A stretch of DNA of 64,000 nt from NCBI RefSeq assembly GCF_020524085.2, contig NZ_CP129016.1:3156001-3220000 (forward strand). Reading direction: 5' to 3'. The position numbers and the translations under genes were made by a program. This DNA comes from Halobacillus litoralis. GTDB lineage: Bacteria > Bacillota > Bacilli > Bacillales > Halobacillaceae. The notes under the pieces are model-generated. The model had not been told where the DNA came from and made no database searches. It saw only the letters and a list, made by a program, of their open reading frames with translations. Positions 25,987 to 35,801 of this stretch are shown piece after piece. Positions within the stretch are counted from its first letter, which is position 1. Each line of letters opens with the position of its first letter.

Positions 25987-27858
25987 GATTTGCCAACCCC
26001 CCTTCTTAATATCTTCTTCCAGTTCTTCTTTATGAATATGGTGACCCAGGTCGTCTTTAACAGATCTTGTTAACATGGACCCGAGTAGAATTCCCATACC
26101 TACGAACACAGCGATCAACCACATTGGATCATCGGTTTGGTAAATAAATCCGAAACCGGCGATAAATAATCCAAAGGACATCATAAATGGCAGAATAGAT
26201 GCATTCGGCATATGAATGTCACCGAGCGGCTCTGCAGGTGTCATGCCTTCTTTCCCATCCATTTTCTCTACCCATAGTGGATCAAGTCCACGTACGAGTG
26301 GTGTCTGTACGAAGTTGTAGTGTGGCGGTGGAGATGGAATGGACCACTCAAGGGTACGACCGTGTTCCCAAGGATCTGCATCCGCTTTCTTCTCTTTTAC
26401 TGCTGTATACACAATGTTAATTAGGAAAATAATCGTACCGATCGCCATTAAGAAAGCACCGATTGTACTGATCAAGTTTCCTGTAGCAAGCCCCTGTCCT
26501 TCAAGGAAGACCCAGTAACGACGCGGCATTCCCATAAGACCGAGGAAGTGCTGGATAAAGAAAGTCAAGTGGAAACCGATAAAGAATGGCCAGAATGCCA
26601 GTTTACCGAGTTTCTCATTCAAAACTTTACCGAACATCTTCGGCCACCAGTAGTGTAGAGAAGCGAAGAGTCCAAAGGCTACCCCACCGACGATAACGTA
26701 GTGGAAGTGTCCGACAACAAAATACGTATCGTGATACTGGAAGTCAGCAGCTGCAACCGCCAGCATAACCCCTGTCATTCCACCAATTGTAAAAGATGGA
26801 ATAAATGCGATCGACCACAGCATTGCGGAAGTCATACGAATTTGTCCGCCCCACATCGTAAATAACCAGTTGAAGATCTTAATTCCTGTAGGTACGGCAA
26901 TCGCCATTGTCGCAACAGCGAAAATGGAGTTTGCAATCGGCCCCATACCAACCGTGAACATGTGGTGGGCCCATACCATGAATCCTAAGAAACCGATCAA
27001 TACGGTTGCAAATACCATTGCGGAATAACCGAAGAGACGTTTCTTAGAGAATGTTGGAAAGATATCACTGAAAGCTCCGAACAACGGAAGAATCAATATG
27101 TACACTTCCGGGTGACCGAAGATCCAGAATAAGTGCTCCCAGATGATGGCATTACCACCAAGACCGACATCAAAGAATGCAGATCCGAACATACGGTCGA
27201 ACATCATAAGAAATAGTCCTACTGTCAAAGCTGGGAAAGCGAAAAGAATCAACGTACTTGTGACGAACACAGACCATGTGAACAATGGCATACGCATATA
27301 CGTCATCCCCGGCGCTCTCATGTTTACTATGGTTACAAGGAAGTTAATTCCACCAATTAACGTTCCGGCACCGGATATTTGCAAACCCATGACATAATAG
27401 TCTACCCCATGGCCGGGTGATGTCGTTGACAACGGTGCATAGTTCGTCCAACCCGCATCTGGAGCACCACCTGTGAACCAGGATACGTTCAGCATAAGTC
27501 CTCCAAACAAGAACAACCAGAAACCCAGGGAGTTCAAGAATGGAAAGGCAACGTCCCTTGCCCCGATCTGTAAGGGGACAACGGCGTTCATTAAAGCAAA
27601 GATGAGCGGCATGGCCGCTAAGAAAATCATCGTTGTTCCGTGCATGGTGATCATTTCATTATAAAGTCCAGCAGAGATGAAATCATTGTCTGGTTTCATC
27701 AACTGGATACGAATTATCATGGCTTCGAGCCCACCGATTAGGAAAAACAGCCCACCAGAGACCAAATAAAGATGCGCAATCTTCTTGTGGTCTACTGTTG
27801 TCAGGTAATCCCAAATCACAGCGCCGAGCCCACGTTTTTGTGCTACTGCAGTACTCAC
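25983..27858 (-). CDS. ctaD: Cytochrome c oxidase subunit I (CtaD), apparent read-through into ctaE
   Basis: Catalytic subunit I with heme a, heme a3 and CuB. The copper/heme ligands are present: MHGTTMIF, FGHPEVYILILPLFG, WAHHMFTVGMG and TYFVVGHFHYVIVGG. The start is GTG at 27858 with SD GGGAGGTT. As sequenced, six G/C at 25997-26002 keep the frame open into ctaE. Removing one gives the end KKGVGKS and a TGA at 25983-25985 that overlaps the ctaE ATG as ATGA; the protein is then about 624 residues, matching the family (B. subtilis 622). I therefore treat the fusion as an indel, though a real fusion is possible. Confidence 0.9.
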
Positions 27859-27896
27859 GCTTTAACCTCCCTTTTCAACCTCTTTCTCATAAATCC

Positions 27897-28961
27897 TTAC
27901 TCTTCAACTCTTTGCATCTCAAGATCGTTTCCTACATCTGAGTGATCCAACTCTAGAAGGTAATCAGCAATTTTCGCTGCATCTTCTTCAGAAACCAGCT
28001 CTGCAGGCATTTGGTTCCCCGGCTTGATTTCATCCGGATGGACAATCCAATCCACAAGATTCTCTTTCGATGGCTGCAGGATTCCTGCAATTTTCTCGCG
28101 GTTCGCTAAGTTGCCTAAGTTCGGTCCTACACCAGCTGACGCGCCACCAATAGCGTGACAACTCATGCAGTTGTCGTTGAACAACTTTTGACCTTCCTGA
28201 GCGGTTGTAGTTTCAGGCGTTGCTTCAGGATCAATGTTCTGCATGTCTTCTACCCATTGATCGAACTCGTCAGGGCTGACAGCGATTACTTTGAAGTACA
28301 TCAGGGAGTGGGAAGGTCCGCAAAGTTCAGCACAAAAGCCTTCGTAAATCCCTTCTTCATAAGCTTCTAAGTACATAGTGTTCATGTTCTCACCAGGGAT
28401 GGTATCCATCTTACCCGCGATTGCCGGTACCCAGAAGGAGTGGATCACGTCACTGGCTTTCATGTTTAAGTATACCCTTTCATTTGTAGGGATGTAGATT
28501 TCTTGACTTGTAGAGATCTCTTGATCTGCATAGTCAAACTGCCACCAATATTGGTTACCTGTGACATCGACCGTTAAAACGCCTTCATCTCCTTGCGTCG
28601 ATTGATCGGCGAGGTCGAAAGTCGCCTGCACAGTAGGGATTGCCAGCACAAGTAGCAAAATAATCGGAATGACTGTCCAAATCACTTCCAAAGCCTTATT
28701 CCCTTCTGTTTGTTTCGGAACGATGTGTTCCTGCCCTTTCTTCTCACGATAACGGAGAAGAACGAAAGCATAAATGGCCATAACGATCACGAAAACGAAA
28801 ATCATTATCGCAATACTGATCAACATAAGATCAAATAATAATTCCGAGCTATATCCTTTTGGTTTCAGTGCACTGATGTTTTCAATACCACATCCGGTAA
28901 GGAGCATGGTTAGCGCACCAAATAAGAATAATGAACGGAATTTTCCCATCCAACCTCTCAT
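27897..28961 (-). CDS. ctaC: Cytochrome c oxidase subunit II with fused cytochrome c (CtaC)
   Basis: Subunit II of caa3 oxidase: a lipoprotein signal (lipobox LTGC, Cys24), two membrane segments (about 40-65 and 90-108), the CuA domain with CAELCGPSHSLMYF near 213, and a C-terminal cytochrome c domain with the heme motif CMSCH near 263 and a distal Met in PGNQMPAE. 354 residues, the normal size. It follows ctaB after a 76-bp gap with a hairpin, and starts the ctaC-D-E-F series. Confidence 0.96.
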   Translation of the reverse strand: MRGWMGKFRSLFLFGALTMLLTGCGIENISALKPKGYSSELLFDLMLISIAIMIFVFVIVMAIYAFVLLRYREKKGQEHIVPKQTEGNKALEVIWTVIPIILLLVLAIPTVQATFDLADQSTQGDEGVLTVDVTGNQYWWQFDYADQEISTSQEIYIPTNERVYLNMKASDVIHSFWVPAIAGKMDTIPGENMNTMYLEAYEEGIYEGFCAELCGPSHSLMYFKVIAVSPDEFDQWVEDMQNIDPEATPETTTAQEGQKLFNDNCMSCHAIGGASAGVGPNLGNLANREKIAGILQPSKENLVDWIVHPDEIKPGNQMPAELVSEEDAAKIADYLLELDHSDVGNDLEMQRVEE

Positions 28962-29006
28962 GCGTCATACCTCTCTTTCTCTTGTAATGCATTTTTTTAT
29001 TTAGAA

Positions 29007-29034
29007 ACTGACCTCCTTGTTTTAGGAGGTCAGT
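29007..29034 (-). terminator. Hairpin between ctaB and ctaC
   Basis: Perfect 11-bp stem ACTGACCTCCT with AGGAGGTCAGT, 6-nt loop, directly after the ctaB stop. The minus-strand downstream tract is only TTTCT before A-rich sequence, so it is a weak or partial terminator, suited to lowering read-through from ctaB into ctaC or protecting mRNA ends. Confidence 0.6.
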
Positions 29035-29037
29035 TCT

Positions 29038-29973
29038 TTAAAATGGGAATGGCAATGTGACGATGACCATCATAAAGAACATGATCGTCAGATAGTTCAA
29101 AGAAAAAATGAACATCCATGTCGCCCACTTGTAGTCATCTTTCATGAAAAAGCCTGCAATCCCTAAAGCCAACCAGCCGATAGAGAGTACATAAGCCGTG
29201 ATTAGAAAGACTGTTCCAAGAGAAGCCAAATAAATCGGTAATGGGAGCAAACAAGCAACATATACGACAATTTGACGTTTTGTCATATCGAAGCCGTGAA
29301 CAACAGGCAGCATCGGAATTCCAGCTGCTTGATATTCATCCTTTTTCTTCATGGCTAGTGCCAGGAAGTGAGGAGTTTGCCAAATGAACATAATGAGAAA
29401 CAGAATTAAAGCTTCTAGTTGCAAACCTGGATCAACAGCAGCCCACCCGATTAATGGTGGAACAGCTCCTGAGAAGCTTCCTACCACTGTATTAATCGTG
29501 TACTTTCTCTTTGTCCACATCGTGTATAGGACGACGTAGACGAACCAACCAAATGCGCCCCACAAGGCCGCTTGCCATGTTGTGAGGAGCAATGTGACAA
29601 ATCCGAGAATGGATACGCTGATCCCCAATGTTTTTATAAATGATAAAGACATCGTTCCTGTTACAGTCGGACGATTGTTTGTCCGTGACATGATCGGGTC
29701 AATGTCTCTGTCATACCAATTGTTAAGAATACAACCGCCGGCGATTACGAAAGCGGTTCCGAGCATTGTCAGCAGGAAAGTGACCCACTGATCAAAAAAT
29801 AATGTACCAGTATAATGGAGAGCTAGCCAAAATCCTGCAAATGTAGTAATCAAATTAGAGTTAATGATACCGACTTTGATCAAGCTCTTTATATCAGCTA
29901 ACAAAGAATGGTCATTGGTTTTTGTTTGGATCATTTCTGTAGAAGCAGATTCGACTGTTCTTGGATTGTCCAT
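29038..29973 (-). CDS. ctaB: Heme O synthase (protoheme IX farnesyltransferase) CtaB
   Basis: CtaB adds farnesyl to protoheme to make heme O, the precursor of heme A. The 311-residue membrane protein has the UbiA-type prenyl-diphosphate site [20 protein letters not shown] near residue 85, plus [19 protein letters not shown] near 215, and about eight or nine membrane segments. The strong SD AAGGAGGAAG precedes the ATG. It is divergent from ctaA across a 415-bp gap, as in B. subtilis. Confidence 0.96.
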   Translation of the reverse strand: MDNPRTVESASTEMIQTKTNDHSLLADIKSLIKVGIINSNLITTFAGFWLALHYTGTLFFDQWVTFLLTMLGTAFVIAGGCILNNWYDRDIDPIMSRTNNRPTVTGTMSLSFIKTLGISVSILGFVTLLLTTWQAALWGAFGWFVYVVLYTMWTKRKYTINTVVGSFSGAVPPLIGWAAVDPGLQLEALILFLIMFIWQTPHFLALAMKKKDEYQAAGIPMLPVVHGFDMTKRQIVVYVACLLPLPIYLASLGTVFLITAYVLSIGWLALGIAGFFMKDDYKWATWMFIFSLNYLTIMFFMMVIVTLPFPF

Positions 29974-30388
29974 CGTATTATCTTCCTCCTTCTACCACCT
30001 TCATATCAAGAATCATGTGTTTCATAATTCATGAACGGATTCTAATGAAGGCTATTTCCATTCTTGCCTCATAAAGGATGACAAGAAACATCAAAATAAT
30101 TGTATCATGTAATTGTAGTTGTATCTATTTAAACTCAACAATTTTATTTATTTGTGACAACTTTGTGAAACGCCAATCACTCTTAGTATCTACCATTCTC
30201 AACGATTTTAACGATACTGGTTGGATTCCCTCAGAAAAAGGGACAGCGTTCACTTAAAACACACCCTTTATTTCTAGCAAACCCTGTCACACATTGCAAG
30301 TTTTTTCAAGACTTTAGTGATTTTAAAGAGGTAAAATGGTATGATATCCTCCGTGTTCTTTTGACAGGAATGGAGGTGGCTTCATGCC
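29974..30388. promoter_or_regulatory. Divergent ctaB/ctaA regulatory region
   Basis: A 415-bp AT-rich gap between divergent ctaB and ctaA with no open frame worth reporting. It must carry both promoters; in B. subtilis this region is controlled by ResD and CcpA-linked regulation. I see a possible -10 (TATGAT, 30340-30345) 40 bp before ctaA but no convincing -35, and no clear cre or ResD site. Confidence 0.45.
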
Positions 30389-31309
30389 ATGCGTTTATTA
30401 AAGTGGTTATCGGTTTTTGCCACATTAGGGATGCTTCTCGTTTTATTAGGTGGAGCACTCGTCACAAAAACAGACTCAGGGATGGGGTGCGGAAACAGTT
30501 GGCCGTTATGTCACGGCGAATGGATCCCATCAGAAATTGATATCGCCTTAATCATTGAATTAAGTCACCGGCTTGTTTCTGGAGGTGTAGGTTTACTAGT
30601 GCTTGGCCTTTCCGTGTTTGCTTGGGTGAAAGTTGGTCATATACGAGAGGTTAAGTTCCTTTCCTTTCTTGCCTTCTTTTTCTTGCTCGCTCAAGGTTTG
30701 ATTGGGGCCGCTGCCGTAAAATGGGGACAATCCGACTTCGTACTGGCGCTTCACTTTGGAATTTCCCTTGTATCCTTTGCAGCAGTCCTTCTACTGATGC
30801 TTATTATATTTGAGATCGACCGGAAATTTGATGCACATTCACTACTCATTCGTAAACCATTCAGGCTTCATATTTATGCTTTAACTACATACACATTAAT
30901 CGTTGTATATACAGGCGCACTTGTCCGTCATACCTACTCATCAATGGCTTGTTTGGACTGGCCGCTTTGCACAAATGCATCCCCTTTAGACTTTTCATCG
31001 TATGGCTCAGCTCAATGGATTCAAATGGGACACCGTGCTGCTGCAGCCGGGGTTTTAATATGGACGGGGTATCTCATGATGAAAGCTTTGAAAGCTTACA
31101 AGAGCAGTCCAATCATGAGAAAAGGCTGGATCCTTGCAGCAAGTCTTATGGCCACTCAAGTTCTCGTAGGTGCTTTCGTTATAATGACCTATGTGCATTT
31201 GGGTCTTGCCCTCCTGCATGCGTTGATTATTTCGCTATATGTTGGTCTCCTATCATACTTCCTATTACTTTCTTCAAGAAGCGCTAAATATGAACGTTCG
31301 GTGAAATAA
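30389..31309 (+). CDS. ctaA: Heme A synthase CtaA
   Basis: CtaA oxidises heme O to heme A. The 306-residue protein has eight predicted membrane segments and the Bacillus-type features: cysteine pairs SGMGCGNSWPLC (near 35-42) and MACLDWPLC (near 190), and conserved heme-ligand histidines in ELSHRLVSGG, LALHFGIS, QMGHRAAAAG and LLHALIISLY. The SD GGAGGTGG serves the ATG at 30389; an ATG five bases earlier is out of frame. It ends in a strong terminator before repeat copy D. Confidence 0.96.
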   Translation: MRLLKWLSVFATLGMLLVLLGGALVTKTDSGMGCGNSWPLCHGEWIPSEIDIALIIELSHRLVSGGVGLLVLGLSVFAWVKVGHIREVKFLSFLAFFFLLAQGLIGAAAVKWGQSDFVLALHFGISLVSFAAVLLLMLIIFEIDRKFDAHSLLIRKPFRLHIYALTTYTLIVVYTGALVRHTYSSMACLDWPLCTNASPLDFSSYGSAQWIQMGHRAAAAGVLIWTGYLMMKALKAYKSSPIMRKGWILAASLMATQVLVGAFVIMTYVHLGLALLHALIISLYVGLLSYFLLLSSRSAKYERSVK

Positions 31310-31316
31310 ACCAAAC

Positions 31317-31352
31317 TAAAATCTCAGAGCCCATGCCTCTGAGATTTTTTTA
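31317..31352 (+). terminator. Terminator of ctaA
   Basis: Stem AAAATCTCAGAG with CTCTGAGATTTT followed by a T tract. Confidence 0.9.
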
Positions 31353-31355
31353 TAT

Positions 31356-31740
31356 AAGCTCCCAATAGTGGAAGACTCAGTTTCTAGATGTTTGTTGAGT
31401 GGATGGGGCTGCGGTCACTTGCCGAAAGAGATTCTCGAAACTACTTTCCAGTTAAAAGAGCTTTTATGACTAAGAATCCTATATCGATGCAGATTAAGCT
31501 TGAATTCACAACACAACCAGGCAGTAATTATAAGAGGGATTTCGAAAACCTCACTTGGTAAAGGGGCGGAAGGAAAAGGTGAGACTCCTGTGGGAAGTGC
31601 GTGGTAGATGAGACCCCGCAGAGCGTTAGCTCGAGGAGGCTCATCACTCGCCCACGGAAAGCGAACTTTTTCCTGGAGCCCCTTTCTTCCAACAAAAGCC
31701 TCGAAATCGAGTCTTCAACAATCCTGCCATATTGTTTAAC
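31356..31740 (+). repeat. Palindromic intergenic element, copy D (mosaic, degenerate)
   Basis: Flanks are as in copy A (AAGCTCCC left, ACAATCCTGCCATATT right), with a left terminal repeat at 31371-31388 (one change) and a right one at about 31699-31716. After the left repeat it has the beginning and end of an inverted module 2 (TTGTTGAGTGGATGGGGCTGCGG, then ATTCTCGAAACTACTTT) with the middle deleted, then a diverged spacer, then a forward module 2. So it carries two oppositely oriented module 2 sequences and no module 1. It lies between convergent ctaA and pycA. Confidence 0.82.
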
Positions 31741-31745
31741 AAATC

Positions 31746-31787
31746 AAAAAAAGAGAGGAAGGCTCCCATGAGCTTCCTCTCTTTTTA
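31746..31787 (-). terminator. Terminator of pycA
   Basis: Stem AAAGAGAGGAAGC with GCTTCCTCTCTTT, flanked by A and T runs, just beyond the pycA stop. Confidence 0.9.
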
Positions 31788-31789
31788 AG

Positions 31790-34700
31790 TTATTCAAATT
31801 CGATCAGTAAATCGCCGACGTGGATGGCTTCGTTGTTTTCTACATAAATATCCTTGATCACACCATCGAAAGGAGCTTGGACGGTCGTCTCCATTTTCAT
31901 GGCTTCTGTAATCATCAGGTGATCGCCTTTTTTCACATCCTCACCTTTATTAGACAACACTTTAATAACCGTTCCCGGCATAGTTGCTCCGATGTGTTTA
32001 CTGTTCGCTTTGTCCGCTTTCGGACGCTGCTGAACAGCCGCTTTCACGTTTTCATCCTTCACTACGACTTCACGAGGCTGCCCATTTAACTCGAAGTAGA
32101 CAGTACGGGTCCCATCGATCTGCGGCTCACCAACGGAGACAAGCTTCACGATCAACGTTTTCCCTTGTTCGATATCCACTTCAATTTCTTCGCCAAGCCT
32201 CATTCCGTATAAGAATGTTGGAGTGTCGAGAACAGACATATCGCCAAACTGCTCCCTGAACTTATGATGATCCATAAACACTTTTGGATAAAGAGCGTAG
32301 CTGATCATATCAAAACTAGTTACTTGGCGGTCAAGGGAATGAAACAGTGTTTCCTTCAAGTTGTTGAAGTCTACCGGCTCCAAAAGCTCCCCTGGTCTCA
32401 CCTTAATCGACTCGCGGCCTTTCAATATAATCCGTTGTAGTTCCGCCGGAAAGCCTCCGTATGGTTGTCCGAGATACCCTTGGAAGAATTCCACGACGCT
32501 GTCAGGGAAATCAAGAGAATCCCCTTTTTCATAAATATCGTCTTCATTCAGCTCATTCTGGACCATGTACAGCGCCATATCCCCAACAATCTTGGAAGAC
32601 GGAGTTACTTTGACGATATCGCCGAACATATCATTCACCCGGCGGTACATGGACTTGACTTCATCCCATCTGTGACCTAAACCGACCGCTTTTGCTTGTT
32701 GCTGCAGGTTGCTATATTGTCCTCCAGGCATTTCGTGTTCATACACTTCCGTATGCGGGGCCATCATTCCGCTTTCGAAATCCTGATAGTACTTTCTAGT
32801 ATCTTCCCAATAGTGCCCGAGTTCTTCGTAAGCAGAGATGTCCAAATTCGGCTTGCGTTCACTACCTTCAAGGGCATAATAAAGGCTGTTTGCGCTTGGT
32901 TGAGAGGTCAATCCTGCCATTGAACCCGTAGCAACATCGACGACATCAACACCTGCTTCTATTGCTTTGGAATATGTGAACAAACCATTTCCACTTGTAT
33001 CATGTGTATGAAGGTGGATCGGTATGTCGACGGTTTCCTTCAATGAGCTAATCAGCTGATAAGCTGCTTCTGGTTTAAGAAGTCCTGCCATATCTTTAAT
33101 ACCAAGGATATGTGCTCCTGCTTCCTGAAGTTCAAGAGCAAGTTTTTTATAGTAAGCGAGATCATACTTCGGTCGACTGCTATCAAGGATGTCCCCTGTA
33201 TAACACATAGCGGCTTCAGCTACTTTCCCACTCTCCCGCACAGAATGGATAGCAAGCTTCATACCTTCCACCCAGTTTAAACTGTCAAAAATCCGGAAGA
33301 CATCAATGCCTGCGGTTGCACTTTTTTCTACAAATTCACGAATGAGATTATCGGGGTAGTTTTTGTACCCGACTGCATTAGAAGCTCTTAAAAGCATTTG
33401 GAAGAGCACATTCGGTGCTTTCGCTCTCAACTTCAACAGGCGTTCCCATGGGTCTTCATTTAGGAAACGATAAGAAACATCGAATGTCGCTCCACCCCAC
33501 ATTTCCAATGAAAACAGGTCAGGCAAAAGTCGGGCGGTCGGTTCTGCTATATTTTCTAAATCCTTTGTTCTTACACGGGTAGCCAGTAACGACTGGTGAG
33601 CATCCCGGAAGGTCGTATCTGTGAGCAGCACTTCATTCCTCTCTTTCAACCATGAAGCGAGACCCTCAGGACCTCTTTCATTTAGAATTTGTTTCGTTCC
33701 ATCTGGAATCGGTTCCGAATGCTTAATGATTGGAATTCTTGGCTTCGAATAGTTCGGTTTCTTTCGATTGCCGTATCCTTCGAAGCCATTGACGGTACGA
33801 TCAGCAATATACGCCAACATCTTCGTCCCGCGGTCTTTTCGTTTTGGAAAAACAAAGAGCTCTGGAGAACGATCAATGAACGTTGTATCATACTCTCCGG
33901 ATAAGAACTGTTTATGCTGTACCACATTCTCTAAAAAAGGAATGTTTGTTTTGATTCCGCGGATACGGAATTCTTTCAAATTCCTGACCATCTTATGAGC
34001 GGCTTGATCAAAACTTAGGGCCCATGTAGAGAGTTTAACAAGTAAAGAATCATAGTATGGAGAGATGACCGCACCCTGGAATCCATTCCCGGCGTCAAGC
34101 CTTACCCCGAAACCACCACCAGATCGATAGGCCATGATTTTTCCTGTATCAGGCATGAAATTGTTCAGAGGATCCTCCGTCGTCACTCGAGATTGAATGG
34201 CATAGCCGTGGGTGACAATGTCTTCTTGTTTCGGAATGGCAATCCGGTCGTTATGTAATCCATACCCTTCCGCAACGAGAATTTGTGTCTGTACAATATC
34301 AACGCCGGTAATCATCTCTGTAATCGTATGTTCCACCTGTACACGAGGGTTCACTTCTATAAAATAAAATTCATCCCCGGTCACTAAGAATTCTACCGTT
34401 CCTGCATTGATATACTTCACGTTATCCATGAGTTTTACAGCTGCATCACAAATGGCCTCTCTCACTTCATCTTTCAAACTGACACTCGGAGCGATCTCCA
34501 CAACCTTTTGGTGCCTACGCTGTACCGAGCAGTCCCTTTCATACAAATGAACAATGTTTCCGTCCCGATCCCCGATGATTTGAACTTCGATGTGCTTCGG
34601 TTGTTCAATCAGCTTTTCGACATAAACTTCATCACTACCAAAAGCTGCCCGCGCTTCCGACCGGGCGCGGTCGTAAGATTCTTCTAGGGTGGTAGCGCTT

Positions 34701-35233
34701 CTGACTACACGCATACCTCTACCACCGCCGCCCATCGCTGCTTTAATCATCAATGGATAGCCATGATTTTCACCAAATTCGCGTATCTCTTCCAGTCCAC
34801 TCACAGGACCATCACTTCCCGGTATGACAGGAATCTCTGCTTGTACTGCTTGATCTCGTGCCTTAACTTTATCTCCAAACATATTCAAATGTTCACTGGT
34901 CGGCCCGATAAAAGTAAGCCCTTCTTCTTCACACCTTCTCGCGAACTCAATGTTTTCAGATAAAAATCCATATCCAGGGTGGATGGCATCAACCCCCACA
35001 CTCTTAGCAATTTCAATGATTCCTTCAATATCCAAATACGCATCGATCGGTTTTTTCCCTTCACCAACTAAGTATGCCTCATCAGCCTTATAACGGTGGT
35101 AGGACCCCGTATCTTCTTGAGAATAAATGGCGACGGTACGAATATTTAATTCTGTACACGCTCGAAAGACCCGAATAGCAATCTCGCCACGGTTAGCGAC
35201 TAATACTTTATTGATTTTCTTTGTATTTGTCAT
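31790..35233 (-). CDS. pycA: Pyruvate carboxylase
   Basis: PycA makes oxaloacetate from pyruvate, bicarbonate and ATP with biotin as carrier. The 1147-residue protein is full length: biotin carboxylase domain (about 5-455, ATP-grasp glycine loop MGGGGRGM near 170), carboxyltransferase domain (about 535-810, starting DTTFRDAHQSLLATRVRT), allosteric linker, and biotinyl domain with EAMKMETTV, biotin Lys1113. SD GGGAGTGG before the ATG. In B. subtilis ftsW lies between ylaN and pycA; here it is absent. An 11-bp inverted repeat lies about 125 bp upstream. Confidence 0.98.
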   Translation of the reverse strand: MTNTKKINKVLVANRGEIAIRVFRACTELNIRTVAIYSQEDTGSYHRYKADEAYLVGEGKKPIDAYLDIEGIIEIAKSVGVDAIHPGYGFLSENIEFARRCEEEGLTFIGPTSEHLNMFGDKVKARDQAVQAEIPVIPGSDGPVSGLEEIREFGENHGYPLMIKAAMGGGGRGMRVVRSATTLEESYDRARSEARAAFGSDEVYVEKLIEQPKHIEVQIIGDRDGNIVHLYERDCSVQRRHQKVVEIAPSVSLKDEVREAICDAAVKLMDNVKYINAGTVEFLVTGDEFYFIEVNPRVQVEHTITEMITGVDIVQTQILVAEGYGLHNDRIAIPKQEDIVTHGYAIQSRVTTEDPLNNFMPDTGKIMAYRSGGGFGVRLDAGNGFQGAVISPYYDSLLVKLSTWALSFDQAAHKMVRNLKEFRIRGIKTNIPFLENVVQHKQFLSGEYDTTFIDRSPELFVFPKRKDRGTKMLAYIADRTVNGFEGYGNRKKPNYSKPRIPIIKHSEPIPDGTKQILNERGPEGLASWLKERNEVLLTDTTFRDAHQSLLATRVRTKDLENIAEPTARLLPDLFSLEMWGGATFDVSYRFLNEDPWERLLKLRAKAPNVLFQMLLRASNAVGYKNYPDNLIREFVEKSATAGIDVFRIFDSLNWVEGMKLAIHSVRESGKVAEAAMCYTGDILDSSRPKYDLAYYKKLALELQEAGAHILGIKDMAGLLKPEAAYQLISSLKETVDIPIHLHTHDTSGNGLFTYSKAIEAGVDVVDVATGSMAGLTSQPSANSLYYALEGSERKPNLDISAYEELGHYWEDTRKYYQDFESGMMAPHTEVYEHEMPGGQYSNLQQQAKAVGLGHRWDEVKSMYRRVNDMFGDIVKVTPSSKIVGDMALYMVQNELNEDDIYEKGDSLDFPDSVVEFFQGYLGQPYGGFPAELQRIILKGRESIKVRPGELLEPVDFNNLKETLFHSLDRQVTSFDMISYALYPKVFMDHHKFREQFGDMSVLDTPTFLYGMRLGEEIEVDIEQGKTLIVKLVSVGEPQIDGTRTVYFELNGQPREVVVKDENVKAAVQQRPKADKANSKHIGATMPGTVIKVLSNKGEDVKKGDHLMITEAMKMETTVQAPFDGVIKDIYVENNEAIHVGDLLIEFE

Positions 35234-35356
35234 GATTCCACTCCCTGATTATCTATGTTTTAGGAATTTGTCCGTTCTGTACATAGTTTTCTACTAGAGG
35301 TCCGAAAATTCCTTTAAATCTGACAATTTTAGTTGTAAAAATCATAAACAAACAAA

Positions 35357-35381
35357 TATACATACACCCTGTGTATGTATA
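35357..35381 (-). promoter_or_regulatory. Perfect 11-bp inverted repeat upstream of pycA
   Basis: TATACATACAC (35357-35367) and GTGTATGTATA (35371-35381) are exact inverse complements separated by CCT, between the ylaN terminator and the pycA start. It has no U-tract and is AT-rich, so it looks more like an operator than a terminator. The regulator is unknown. Confidence 0.45.
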
Positions 35382-35393
35382 AAAGTGAAAACA

Positions 35394-35432
35394 AAAAAAC
35401 CCAAATCACAACAAACCGTCGCAATTTGAGTT
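35394..35432 (-). terminator. Terminator of ylaN
   Basis: Imperfect stem CTCAAAT with ATTTGGG around a 16-nt loop, then seven T on the minus strand, directly after the ylaN stop. Confidence 0.65.
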
Positions 35433-35438
35433 CTTATC

Positions 35439-35720
35439 TTATGACTTTTGTGCAGCCTCATGCAGCACATTCAACTGTTTTTCAAGGTTATCCAAAAGTG
35501 CTTTTCCTTCTTCGTCGCTGATTAAATTCAAGCGAACCGCAAAATGAATTTCGCGGGATAATCCAAACATTTGTGTATCTAAAACTTCCTCGTAGAGCGG
35601 ACACTGAGGCATCGTCAAGTTGTCCATCTGTACTTTTATTAACCTTAATATTTTATCAGCGTCAGCTTTTAGAAGGGCATAGGCTTTTTCACGATGATCC
35701 ACAGCCACATCAGACAACAT
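35439..35720 (-). CDS. ylaN: YlaN family iron-response protein (UPF0358)
   Basis: A 93-residue helical protein with the highly conserved core [29 protein letters not shown]. YlaN is essential in B. subtilis under iron limitation; recent work describes it as an Fe(II)-binding partner of Fur. The start at 35720 ([14 protein letters not shown]) fits GGAGGGG and the family length; the longer frame adds a non-conserved extension. It follows glsA and precedes pycA without the usual ftsW. Confidence 0.93.
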   Translation of the reverse strand: MLSDVAVDHREKAYALLKADADKILRLIKVQMDNLTMPQCPLYEEVLDTQMFGLSREIHFAVRLNLISDEEGKALLDNLEKQLNVLHEAAQKS

Positions 35721-35801
35721 CAAAATCCCCTCCAATGTACAAGTCTTTCTTCTTTTTATCTTATCGTTTAACACAATAAATTGCAAGATAGGAATGAACA
35801 A

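Noticed and set aside
25363..27858. True subunit I-III oxidase fusion
   Set aside because: Separate-gene lengths, an SD and an ATGA overlap appear once one base of a C6 run is removed; reported as two genes with the caveat stated.
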